Assembly (NCBI RefSeq): GCF_004785935.1
Contig: NZ_SRRP01000001.1
Coordinates: 1,536,753-1,576,337 of the forward strand
Source: Streptococcus rubneri
GTDB lineage: Bacteria; Bacillota; Bacilli; Lactobacillales; Streptococcaceae
Direction: 5' to 3'
DNA length: 39,585 bases
The notes beneath the pieces are model-generated. The model saw nothing but the letters and a program-made list of their open reading frames with translations, was not told the origin of the DNA and searched no databases. Below, piece by piece: positions 25,501 to 33,462 of the stretch. Position numbers and translations under genes: made by a program. The stretch's first letter is position 1. Each line of letters starts with the position of its first letter.

Positions 25501-28500
25501 GCTCCTAAAGTTGCTTGGTCTTCGTTGTTTACTTTCTTCTCGATTGGAGGAAGTTCTGGTGATGGAGGTGTAACTGGGACTTCATTTGAGTCTTTGGTTA
25601 CGCCTGGTTTGTTAGGGAAGCTTGCTTTGTAGCTTGCCTTATTCGGAACTTCAGTCTTACCTTCTTTGGTTACGTAAGCAGAAAGGTTGGCACCATCCTT
25701 GATCTTAGCTGTGAAGGTCAAGTTCACTGCTTTACCAGCGTTGGCTTTGACTTGGTCCTCAGTCAATGTGACTGTAATCTTCTGACCGTCAACCTTGATT
25801 TGTTCTGGAGCAAGAGCTTCTTCACCAAGAGTTGCAGTTGCACGTCCAGTACCATCTGCGAATTCAAGTACGTCTACCAAGGTATCGTGGACTTCAAAGG
25901 CTGTCGCATCTGCTGGAACTTCAGTGTTGACATGGTAAGTGAACTCTTCGTTACGAGCTTGAAGCGTTTCAGCTGGCTTGCCGTTGACATCTTTCTTGAT
26001 CTCTGGCTCACCTGGTGTTGGAGGTGTTACTGGAACCGTGTTGGAATCCTTGGTTACGCCTGGTTTGTTAGGGAAGTCTACCTTGTAGTTTGCCTTGTTA
26101 GGGATCTCGGTCTTACCAGCAGGTGTGAGGTAAGCTGCGAGGTTGGCACCCTTCTTGATTTTAGCTGTGAAGGTCAAGTTCACTGCTTTACCGCTGTTTT
26201 CTTTCACTTGCTCTTCTGTAAGCGTCAAGGTAATGGTTTGTCCGTCAACCTTGATTTGGTTAGCCTTCAATTCTTTGCCGTTCAAGCTTGCACTTGATGC
26301 GCCTGCGAATTCAAGAACATCTACCAAGGTATCGTGAACTTCAAAGGCTGTCGCATCTGTTGGAACACTTGTGTTGACGTGGTAAGTGAAGGTATCGTTA
26401 CGGTTTACAAGGGTTTCAGCTGGTTTTTCGTTGACATCCTTCTTGATCTCTGGTTCTTTCGGAGTTGGAGGAGTAACTGGGACTACATTAGAATCTTTTC
26501 TAAAGCCTGGTTTATTAGGGAAGTCCGCAACGTAACTTGCCTTGTTTGGAACCTCAGTCTTACCATCTTTGACGTAAGCTGAAAGGTTTGCGCCATCCTT
26601 GATCTTGGCTGTGAAGCTCAATTTCACCGCTTTACCAGCGTTGGCTTTGACTTGGTCTTCTGTAAGGGTCAAGGTAATGGTTTGGCCGTCAATCTTGATT
26701 TGTTCAGCCTTCAATTCTTTGCCGTTCAAGCTTGCACTTGAAGAACCAGCAAATTCGAGAACATCTACCAAGGTATCGTGGACTTCAAAGGTTGTTGCTG
26801 CTTGAGGCACTTCTGTCGTTACATTATAAGTAAAGACTTCATCGCGTTTGTTAAGAGTCGCAGCTTCTTTGTCGTTAACGTCTTTCTTGATTTCTGGCTC
26901 ATTTGGTGTTGGAGGAGTAACTGGGACTTCGTTGGAGTCTTTGTTCACCTCAGGTTTGTTAGGGAAGCTAGCAGTGTAGCTTGCCTTGTTTGGAACTTCC
27001 GTCTTACCATCTTTAGTGATGTAAGCTGAAAGGTCTGCATTTGCTTTAATCTTAGCAGAGAAGGTCAATTTAACAGCTTTACCACCGTTAGCTTTGACTT
27101 GGTCTTCTGTAAGGGTCAAGGTAATGGTTTGACCTTCAACCTTGATTTGTTCAGCTGGAATTGCTTGGCCGTTGAGGCTTGCACTTGCACGACCTGTAGG
27201 ATCTGCGAATTCAAGAACATCTACCAAGGTATCTTTGACCGCAAAGGCTGTTGCATCTGCTGGTACTTCTGTATTTACATTGTAGGTAAATTCTTCAGTA
27301 GCTGTCTTCAATGTTTCAGCTTCTTTGCCGTTGACATCTTTCTTGATACCTGGCTCACCTGGTGTTGGAGGTGTTACCGGAACTTCGTTAGAGTCCTTAT
27401 GGTATTTCGGATTGTTGTCAATATCATAAGAAGCTTTGTTCGGAATTTCAGTTGTACCTGCAGGGGTGATGTAAGCTGCAAGGTTTGCGCCATCCTTGAT
27501 CTTAGCCTTGAAGGTTACTTCGATAGACTTGCCAGCATCTGCTTTCACAGAAGCTTCTGCAAAGGCAATCTTGATGGTTTGATCTTTGACTGTTACAGTC
27601 GCTTTCTTACCAGCGGCTTTTCCATCAATCTTCACAGTTGCAGATCCATCTTTACCTACAAATTGCAAGACATCTTTCAATTCGTCAGTGATTTCAAAGA
27701 TCGATGCATTAGCAGGCATTTCTGTTGTAAGAGTGTAGGTAAACTCTTCATCACGTTTCGCTAATTCGTAACGTTCTTGACCGTTGACTTTCTTCTTCAA
27801 CTCAGGTGTTGTGGTTGGAGGAGGAGTTACGGTTACAGGAGTTGATTCTTTCTTAGAATCTGGGTTGTCATTAATGATGAAGCTTGCAGTATTTGGCACT
27901 AAAGGCTTGTCTCCAGCTGGATTTGGATAAGCAGCTAGAAGGGCATCATATGAGACATTGTCTTTGATCTTAGCCTTGAAGGTAATATGAACAGCTTTAC
28001 CAGCATATTTCTTCACTTGGTCTTTATCAAAGGTTACAGTGAGTGTTTGACCGTTGGTTTGAACAGTGAGGTCTGTTGCTTTTTGGCCATCCACTTCGAC
28101 AGTTGCATCCCCATCAAAGGTTAATTCATTAACCAGTTGGTCTGATACTTCAAACTTATCAGCAACTTCAGGAACTTTCGTATCGACTGTATAAGTAAAG
28201 CTTTCGCTTAATTTATTCAAGTCAGCGTGTTCTTGATTGTTCACTTTCTTCGTGATTGGTGGAGGAGTAACCGTTACTGGTTTTGTCTCTTTCTCACCTT
28301 GCTGATCGCTCTTGTTAGTGTAAGTGATTTTAGCTTTGTTTTCAATTGCTTCAGCAGTTGATTCTTTCTTCACTTTCGCCTTGATAACAAGTTCAACTTC
28401 TTTATCAGCGTAGTCGCCAGCATTTTCAAAGTCCTTCATCGTAGCCGTTACTGTTTGACCAGTTACTGTTACCGTGAAGAATTTATTAGCTTCACCAGCG

Positions 28501-31500
28501 ATTGTTGCTTCACCAGCTTGGAGATTTTCATCCAAGGTATCCGTGATTACAAATGATTTGTAAGAAGTGATATCGTTTGGCAATTTAGCCTTGATGTTGT
28601 AAGTGTAGTCTGTTTCAGCTCCGATTACGGCTGTATCCAGCTTCTCATTGATTTTCTTCTTAACAGTTGGTTCTGATGGAGGAGTAACCGTTACTGGTTT
28701 TGTCTCTTTCTCACCACTGTGGTCGTTCTTATCAGTGTAGCTGATTTTCGCTGTATTCGGAATCTTAACGCGAGTTACACCATCATTGATCTTAGCAGGG
28801 ATTTCAAGTTCAACTTCTTGACCTGCAAGATCCGCAGCATTTGCAAAGTTCTTCATCGTAGCCGTTACTGTTTGACCTTGAACTTCAACATCGAAGAAGG
28901 CTGCTGCTGCACCTTTAATGACAGGTTTTGTTTCACCTTCATTGATGACAGACAATTCATTTTCCAAGGTATCTGTGATCACAAATTTCTTGTAATCTTT
29001 GATATCTGTTGGAAGTTTTGTCTTAACGTTGTATTTGTATTGTTCTCCTGTCGGGATATCTAAGTGATCAAGATTTTCATTGATCTTCTTAGTTACAGGA
29101 GGAGGAGTAACATGAACTGGAGTTGATTCTACTTCTTTGTCCACATTGCTCTTGTTTGTGTACTCAACTTTCGCTTTGTTGTCGATGACTTTACCTGACA
29201 CGCCTTGTTTCACTTTGGCAGGGATGATCAACTCAACAGTTGAGTAGTTAGCAAGGTCTTTGAACTTGCCTGGTTTCACAGTAGCTGTAACAGTTTGACC
29301 GTTCTTTTCTACTGTGAAGAGATCCGCAGCATCTCCCTTAATAGTTGCTTCTCCATCAAATTCCAAATCGTTATCAAGCGTATCGCTGATGACAAATTTC
29401 TTATAAGAAGAAACATCTGCTGGGATAGCTGTTGAAATGTTGTAGGTATATGGTTGACCTTCGAAGGTTTGGTAATCTTCTAAGGTTTCATTGATTTTCT
29501 TCTCTACCGTTGGTTCTTTTGGTTTCGGCGGAGTAACGGTTACTTCATTAGAAGTTTTCTTGATGTCGTTCAAAGCGACGTCTGCCTTGTTAGGCACCTT
29601 GATGGTTCCGTTCTTCTTGTACTTGCTCAAGTCAGCATTTGGACGGATCTTAGCCTGGAAGACTAAGTCCAGTTTTTTAACTTCGTCGCCACCACGACGG
29701 TTGACCAAACGTGCCAAACGATCCATATCAGCTTTATCCAAGCTGATTTCAACAGTTTGATCTTTTAGGGTCGTCGCCTTAGTGAGAGCCGAATAAGTTT
29801 TTCCATCAATAGTTGCTTTGATGGTGCTTTCTTGAACTTCCAATTCTGGAACGACTGTATCGGTTACAGTGAACTTGTCAGCAGTACCTGGCCATGGAAC
29901 AGATACCTTGTATTCGAAGAGTTCATCTTCTGTCGCAAGGTCCGCATGTTCTTTTTCGTTTACTTTTTTCTCGATGTCAGTTGACAATGGAGGTTTTACA
30001 TAAACAGGGTTTGAACGACGGATGGTGCTTGGCTTGTCTGCTGTCTTAGCGTGAGGGTCTGGGTTTGGAGAATCATCTTCGCCATTCCACATGATATTCC
30101 CTTGGTTGACCAAACCAAAGCCGTTGCTATCTTGAAGAAGGGCTAAGTAATTCTTACTTGCTTGATCCTTGCGGAATTCTTCTTTCAATTTAACCGTAAT
30201 CTTGAGCTCTGCTTGTTTCAAGACCAAATAGTTGTAGTTTGTCCCGTCGCTTGGCACATCTGCCACGACGATGTCGCGTTCGTTTCCAGCGCTGTCTTGA
30301 CCTTTCACGACACGAGTTGTTAGAGAACCATTAGGACCAGTCGCTGAGCTACGAACCACTTCCAAGCGGTAGTCCAATGGGTCAGTCAACATAACATTCT
30401 TCTTGAATTCATAAGGAACGTTGTTGAAGTTGTAGTTTACTGTATACGTAAATTCTTCAGCTTTATCTGACAAGTTAGCTGCATAAGCTGGTTTTTTAGT
30501 CAATTGAAGTGGGTCTTCAATGGTACCTGTATCGTTGCTAAGATCTTGGTCTTCGATTTTCTTGGTTGCACTTGGGTAACAGTATTCAAGTTTTTGAACT
30601 TCTACTGTTTCGTTGTGACCCCCAATTGTTTGAGTTTCGAAGTCACCAACCTTAAACTTACCAGTCAACTCAGGAACTTGAACTTGTTCTTTAGCTGGTT
30701 GGTAACCTGCAGGAGGATCTTGTTCATCATCTTCGTCCACTTGCTCAGCATGAGCTTCTTTACTCAAGTCGTAGTCGAAGTTGTTCTTACCAGGGTTGAA
30801 GACACTTTCTGGTACAGAGATAGTAACATTGTCACCATCCTGTTCGATCTTACCACGGATTTCCTTGTCAGGATCTTTGACTTCAGAGACAATCTTCTTC
30901 CCATTGATTCGAACAGCATCTACCTTGTAGCCTGGAGTGACCGTAAATTCACCCTTGATATCTTCCTTGACCAAGGCAGCCCCAACAGATTCCAAAACGC
31001 GAGCTGAGAATTTGTCGATATTGTCTTGTTCATTAACATAGAAGGAAACGTTTTTGCCATTTACTTCTTTATCTGGAGAAGCCATCCCTTGAAGGGCTTC
31101 ATGGAAGATTTCCTGAACGGAACGGTTGTCTCCGATATCAAAGTATTTTGAGAAACCATTTTTGTAGACATCGTAGTACTGAGCCTTATCATTGTTAAAC
31201 AGTGCTACGTCTTCCCAGAAACCTACAACTACAGTTCCGTTTTCCCCAACCACTCCTTTAAGAGTGTTCGCAGCATCTTTTACTTCGTTTACACGACCAA
31301 TGATGTCTTGGGAAGCCTCAGAAAGTTGGTTATAACTCCATGCACGTTGGAGTTTTTGATTTCGAATGCCACTATAGTCAATTCGAACCTTACCATCAGC
31401 ATCACGTTTACCATTGGCAACACCATCGGTAATCATGAGGAAGACGGTCTTGCGCCCATTGGCCATGCTACCTTTATTAGCGTTATACTGTTTGATAGCA

Positions 31501-32087
31501 TCTTCGATGGCTGGAACTGTTGGAGTTCCTCCGTTTACTGTGATGTTATTGATAAAGTTATGGATTGCATTCTGATCAGTTGTAAGACCTGTTGATTTGT
31601 ATTGATAATCATATTTTGGTCCCCAACCCGGATATACAGTTGGCTTACCTGTAAAGGTATCGTTGTTGTAATAGTTGTAGCCATCCACACCTTGGAAGGT
31701 GGTCATCATGACACGGTCTGATGTATCCGGATCATTAGTCTTGACCAAACGAGGATTGTTCTCATTGTAGTCTTCTTCACTAACAAATGTCGTTAAGGCC
31801 TTCAATGCCTTCTGAACACTTGGGATGGTATTTTTGAACGATCCACTCGCATCCTGCAAGATGACCAAGTCAATTGGTTTTCTTGGGAGTCGCCAGTGAA
31901 TTTCTTCTGTCTTTTCAATCTTGCGCGAACATCCGTTTTGTGTGATCTTGGTGTTCTTGTTTCCTTGCGTGGTAACAATGTTCTCTTCCGCTCGGGCGTG
32001 AGTTACAAGAGCACTTGTTAAGTTTGCAGGCAAGGACATGAACAAGATTGCAAACAACATGAAAATCTTTTTACAAAAATTTTTCAT
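22572..32087 (-). CDS. Giant LPXTG-type vWA adhesin with about 14 isopeptide-type modules
   Basis: A 3171-aa surface protein. It has a signal peptide (cleavage near ARA, residue 33). A von Willebrand A domain follows from about residue 68, with a MIDAS motif DASGS at 79-83 and further vWA residues near T188-T190 and D221. A diverged module comes next, then about 14 tandem modules of about 148 residues. Each module opens with a KKxxN motif and a FTYxV strand and closes with PNxA and VTPP. This matches the fimbrial isopeptide D2-type domains, in which Lys and Asn crosslink. The last domain carries a coiled coil (about residues 2865-3000). A Pro-rich wall segment, an LPKTA sorting motif, a hydrophobic span and KRKKEQ end the protein. 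Only two cysteines are in the mature chain, C53 and C503. AAGGGAATT precedes the ATG. An oxidoreductase gene lies 61 nt upstream. Confidence 0.92.
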   Translation of the reverse strand: MKNFCKKIFMLFAILFMSLPANLTSALVTHARAEENIVTTQGNKNTKITQNGCSRKIEKTEEIHWRLPRKPIDLVILQDASGSFKNTIPSVQKALKALTTFVSEEDYNENNPRLVKTNDPDTSDRVMMTTFQGVDGYNYYNNDTFTGKPTVYPGWGPKYDYQYKSTGLTTDQNAIHNFINNITVNGGTPTVPAIEDAIKQYNANKGSMANGRKTVFLMITDGVANGKRDADGKVRIDYSGIRNQKLQRAWSYNQLSEASQDIIGRVNEVKDAANTLKGVVGENGTVVVGFWEDVALFNNDKAQYYDVYKNGFSKYFDIGDNRSVQEIFHEALQGMASPDKEVNGKNVSFYVNEQDNIDKFSARVLESVGAALVKEDIKGEFTVTPGYKVDAVRINGKKIVSEVKDPDKEIRGKIEQDGDNVTISVPESVFNPGKNNFDYDLSKEAHAEQVDEDDEQDPPAGYQPAKEQVQVPELTGKFKVGDFETQTIGGHNETVEVQKLEYCYPSATKKIEDQDLSNDTGTIEDPLQLTKKPAYAANLSDKAEEFTYTVNYNFNNVPYEFKKNVMLTDPLDYRLEVVRSSATGPNGSLTTRVVKGQDSAGNERDIVVADVPSDGTNYNYLVLKQAELKITVKLKEEFRKDQASKNYLALLQDSNGFGLVNQGNIMWNGEDDSPNPDPHAKTADKPSTIRRSNPVYVKPPLSTDIEKKVNEKEHADLATEDELFEYKVSVPWPGTADKFTVTDTVVPELEVQESTIKATIDGKTYSALTKATTLKDQTVEISLDKADMDRLARLVNRRGGDEVKKLDLVFQAKIRPNADLSKYKKNGTIKVPNKADVALNDIKKTSNEVTVTPPKPKEPTVEKKINETLEDYQTFEGQPYTYNISTAIPADVSSYKKFVISDTLDNDLEFDGEATIKGDAADLFTVEKNGQTVTATVKPGKFKDLANYSTVELIIPAKVKQGVSGKVIDNKAKVEYTNKSNVDKEVESTPVHVTPPPVTKKINENLDHLDIPTGEQYKYNVKTKLPTDIKDYKKFVITDTLENELSVINEGETKPVIKGAAAAFFDVEVQGQTVTATMKNFANAADLAGQEVELEIPAKINDGVTRVKIPNTAKISYTDKNDHSGEKETKPVTVTPPSEPTVKKKINEKLDTAVIGAETDYTYNIKAKLPNDITSYKSFVITDTLDENLQAGEATIAGEANKFFTVTVTGQTVTATMKDFENAGDYADKEVELVIKAKVKKESTAEAIENKAKITYTNKSDQQGEKETKPVTVTPPPITKKVNNQEHADLNKLSESFTYTVDTKVPEVADKFEVSDQLVNELTFDGDATVEVDGQKATDLTVQTNGQTLTVTFDKDQVKKYAGKAVHITFKAKIKDNVSYDALLAAYPNPAGDKPLVPNTASFIINDNPDSKKESTPVTVTPPPTTTPELKKKVNGQERYELAKRDEEFTYTLTTEMPANASIFEITDELKDVLQFVGKDGSATVKIDGKAAGKKATVTVKDQTIKIAFAEASVKADAGKSIEVTFKAKIKDGANLAAYITPAGTTEIPNKASYDIDNNPKYHKDSNEVPVTPPTPGEPGIKKDVNGKEAETLKTATEEFTYNVNTEVPADATAFAVKDTLVDVLEFADPTGRASASLNGQAIPAEQIKVEGQTITLTLTEDQVKANGGKAVKLTFSAKIKANADLSAYITKDGKTEVPNKASYTASFPNKPEVNKDSNEVPVTPPTPNEPEIKKDVNDKEAATLNKRDEVFTYNVTTEVPQAATTFEVHDTLVDVLEFAGSSSASLNGKELKAEQIKIDGQTITLTLTEDQVKANAGKAVKLSFTAKIKDGANLSAYVKDGKTEVPNKASYVADFPNKPGFRKDSNVVPVTPPTPKEPEIKKDVNEKPAETLVNRNDTFTYHVNTSVPTDATAFEVHDTLVDVLEFAGASSASLNGKELKANQIKVDGQTITLTLTEEQVKENSGKAVNLTFTAKIKKGANLAAYLTPAGKTEIPNKANYKVDFPNKPGVTKDSNTVPVTPPTPGEPEIKKDVNGKPAETLQARNEEFTYHVNTEVPADATAFEVHDTLVDVLEFADGTGRATATLGEEALAPEQIKVDGQKITVTLTEDQVKANAGKAVNLTFTAKIKDGANLSAYVTKEGKTEVPNKASYKASFPNKPGVTKDSNEVPVTPPSPELPPIEKKVNNEDQATLGARDEVFTYKVTTRVPQDVTGFAVYDTIEKVLEFAGENAEAVATLDGQALDASHISFKGQKITVKLTEEEAKANAGKTVELTFKAKIKDGANLSEYVNEDGVTRVPNTAKYNFNNDPGTEQKSKPVPVIPPTPGEPEIKKDVNDKPAETLAKRDEVFTYHVNTSVPTDATAFEVHDTLVDVLEFAGASSASLNGKELKANQIKVDGQTITLTLTEEQVKENGGKAVNLTFTAKIKKGANLGAYISATTNQVEIPNKASYKVDFPNKPGVTKDSNTVPVTPPNPGQPEIEKQVNGTAEALLGDRDEVFTYTINTVMPEDATAFAVTDTLDPVLEFEGTANVTLDGKATDATVTTDGQTLTVNFPEATVKSSAGKKVQVTFKAKVKADADLTPYLTDRGYTVPNTASYILNNNPGLKKDSNTVPVVVPKVPEPEISKKINRTLDHLDVDYDAGYMYNVNTKLPADIDKYKEFTVTDTLEPVLEIAGTPVAYVDGYDAKEALETKVEGNTVTVTVKDFARLKGFKEIQLYIPSKLKSGSDLTPYAEQLVPNKATVSFKDRNGQSGNKESKPVTVKPRDPEKPRDPDPNRPQKTVGPEDGSAPGSVYRLKTAGELFRFDITTPVPTDPKDENGNPVKDQYGRDVKTKLTNLTFSDEIDKALKVKKIALKVENAQFASIQAALQAKLDQAKQELKDLAGQPTTGSIAEQVAAAEAKVADLTAQVEAAKTAAAEDAESAEKAAAVTTLEASLKAAQDELTALKENADKSGGLPTSADQKQAQEKLEQEIKSLEEAKAKLDKAVENLSKVSNERGEITGSDLSAFATVTYDEATNLVTVEITDETILDALKGSTLRLVLYTSFKDGVDVSKYVDNGVPNVAKVSFNHKPKETYEVKVFPPAPNTPPPGPYTPPTPVIPPAPNGDLPPAPIPDKPKPKKPTPKVPEQPQPILPKTAAVDSPVMNLVGGLMLGMTSLLIWKRKKEQ
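23100..23505 (-). other. Coiled-coil insertion in the last module of the giant adhesin
   Basis: About 135 residues rich in Ala, Glu, Lys, Gln and Leu with heptad-like spacing, for example AAEAKVADLTAQVEAAKTAA. The flanking sequences look like the two halves of an isopeptide-type module (TFSDEIDKAL... before, ...VTVEITDETI and VPNVAKVSF after), so the helix seems inserted into the domain. Confidence 0.75.
23790..29990 (-). repeat. Tandem isopeptide-type modules, about 443 bp each
   Basis: About 14 modules head to tail. The membrane-distal ones are more diverged, while those between about 24.6 and 27.4 kb are nearly identical in long stretches. Positions 24843-25038 and 26196-26391 (196 bp, three modules apart) appear identical base for base. 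Confidence 0.85.
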
Positions 32088-32096
32088 AATTCCCTT

Positions 32097-32114
32097 GGAG
32101 CTTTTCGGAGCTCC
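32097..32114 (-). promoter_or_regulatory. Hairpin next to the giant adhesin ribosome-binding site
   Basis: GGAGCT and AGCTCC pair around a 6-nt CCGAAA loop, immediately upstream of the AAGGGAATT site on the minus strand. A second, stronger Shine-Dalgarno-like AAAGGAGG lies just 5' of the stem. It could tune translation of this very long gene relative to the oxidoreductase. Confidence 0.45.
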
Positions 32115-32148
32115 GTCCTCCTTTTTTTATTTTTCTCTTCTATAGAAG

Positions 32149-32739
32149 TTAATTGTTTAGTAATGTTTCTAACGCTTCCTCAAACTCCTCTTGGTCTAAG
32201 TGATCGACAGCCACTCGGGTGACTTCTTGATCCTTGTCCACGAAGTAGATACTAGGAATCGTTTGGACTTGCAGAGCATCTGCAGCAGATTGGTCGCGAT
32301 CGTAATAGTAAGGGAAGGTAAAACCTTTATCCTTTATATACTGATCGGCGGACTCTTTAGTCTCCTTACCCTTTTCCATCATGTTCAGCATCACAAAATT
32401 GATCTTCTTTCCATATTTCTCATACATCTGCTGAACAATCGGAAGTTGCTGTTGGCAGTGCGGACACCAACTAGCCCACTCTACAACGAGCATCGGTTTC
32501 TCATACTGGTTGGAACTTTTCAGTTCTTGATCCTTCTGGTCCGTCATTTTAAATTCTGGTAGTTGTTGACCAACTAGTTCAAGAGCTGTATTCTCTCTAC
32601 TACTCGCTGTCGTCGTTGCACTATCCAATGGACCTGAACTCTTGTTCCGAACAGGACTGTTGTAATACAACAAACCTATTCCAGACACTACTATGACTCC
32701 CACCGCTAGGAAGGGGAGCCACCATCTATCTCTTTTCAT
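32149..32739 (-). CDS. Membrane-anchored thioredoxin-fold thiol-disulfide oxidoreductase (CPHC)
   Basis: A 196-aa protein with an N-terminal transmembrane anchor (about residues 7-26), a Ser/Thr-rich linker and an extracellular thioredoxin fold of the TlpA/ResA/AhpC-TSA type. The active site is [10 protein letters not shown] (C92, C95), and the cis-proline loop is TIPS at 161-163. CPHC is the dipeptide of DsbA, favouring an oxidising role, whereas cytochrome c maturation reductases of this fold usually have CEPC or CPPC. SdbA of S. gordonii is a known streptococcal oxidase of similar architecture, with CPDC. The ATG has an AAGGAGAATAT site. The giant vWA adhesin follows 61 nt downstream without a terminator, so the two are probably co-transcribed. 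Confidence 0.85.
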   Translation of the reverse strand: MKRDRWWLPFLAVGVIVVSGIGLLYYNSPVRNKSSGPLDSATTTASSRENTALELVGQQLPEFKMTDQKDQELKSSNQYEKPMLVVEWASWCPHCQQQLPIVQQMYEKYGKKINFVMLNMMEKGKETKESADQYIKDKGFTFPYYYDRDQSAADALQVQTIPSIYFVDKDQEVTRVAVDHLDQEEFEEALETLLNN

Positions 32740-32918
32740 ATATTCTCCTTGTTTCCCTTGTTAAAAATGTTCTCCGATACACTCTCATATGTACCTTTCT
32801 CCTTGGAGATCCATTTTTTATCTATCTTGTCTAGCTGCCTTCGTAATGATTGATATAGTTCGAAATGAATACGAAATAATTCGACAAAAATATTACGTAG
32901 ATTACAAGACAATGACAC
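32736..32918 (-). CDS. Possible 60-codon leader ORF overlapping the oxidoreductase start
   Basis: An open frame from GTG 32918 ends in a TGA that shares ATGA with the oxidoreductase start codon. It encodes a basic, amphipathic-looking 60-aa peptide ([21 protein letters not shown]) with no recognised family. The GTG has no Shine-Dalgarno sequence and begins only about 9 nt after the -10 element. It may be a leaderless coupled peptide or merely the 5' leader. Confidence 0.25.
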   Translation of the reverse strand: MSLSCNLRNIFVELFRIHFELYQSLRRQLDKIDKKWISKEKGTYESVSENIFNKGNKENI

Positions 32919-32927
32919 ATTTTTAAC

Positions 32928-32956
32928 ATTCTATCACTTTTTTGTTATTTGTTCAA
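32928..32956 (-). promoter_or_regulatory. Promoter of the oxidoreductase-giant adhesin operon
   Basis: TTGAAC (32951-32956) and TAGAAT (32928-32933) with a 17-bp spacer on the minus strand. The leader to the ATG at 32739 is about 180 nt. Confidence 0.7.
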
Positions 32957-33410
32957 CAAGTTTAGACGAATCTGTGTATTTATTTTTTAGTTTTTTATCT
33001 ATTGAAACTCAACATACATTAAATCGTCTGACAATTGTCTATTTCCATTGTAATAGCGCCATTTCTGTACCTTCATTTAAATGTCCAAAGAATCATTTAA
33101 AATATATTTATTATACCATTCCGGTGGCAAAGCTCTTGCTTTTATATTTTTTCCCTTTTTAGTTTCTTTAGTTCATTTTTTTAATAAATTATATCGGTTT
33201 ATAATACCATTTTTGTGGCTTTTTAGGTCTTTTTATCCAAGAAAAGGAACTTTTTTAAAAAAGTTTGTGAGAATTCTCCACTTTTTTCAACATTTTTCTA
33301 CTTTCGTCCATTGTCCCGTCATAGGTTCTGATCTTTACTCGAAGAAAGGCCTGTTAGCCCCTTCTGACCAGGACTTGTCATCACTTGGTATGAACTTGAT
33401 GTCGGTATCA
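32957..33410. other. AT-rich intergenic region without a gene
   Basis: No convincing ORF. It contains an 18-bp perfect palindrome, AACTTTTTTAAAAAAGTT (33248-33265). On the minus strand near 33110 there is an extended -10 element, TGGTATAAT, with no matching ORF downstream. A small RNA or alternative promoter is possible but unsupported. Confidence 0.5.
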
Positions 33411-33439
33411 AAAAAGATCTAGGAATGATTCCTAGATCT
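33411..33439 (-). terminator. Terminator of the Cna_B surface protein gene
   Basis: An 11-bp perfect stem AGATCTAGGAA / TTCCTAGATCT with a 3-nt loop, followed by T residues on the minus strand, 24 nt after the stop. Confidence 0.88.
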
Positions 33440-33462
33440 GTGGCCAAACTCCTCGTTTGGAA

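Noticed and set aside
32821-32900. Competence (CIN) box TACGAATA upstream of the oxidoreductase operon
   Set aside because: Only a partial match (TACGAAATA) is present; the exact box was not found on either strand there.
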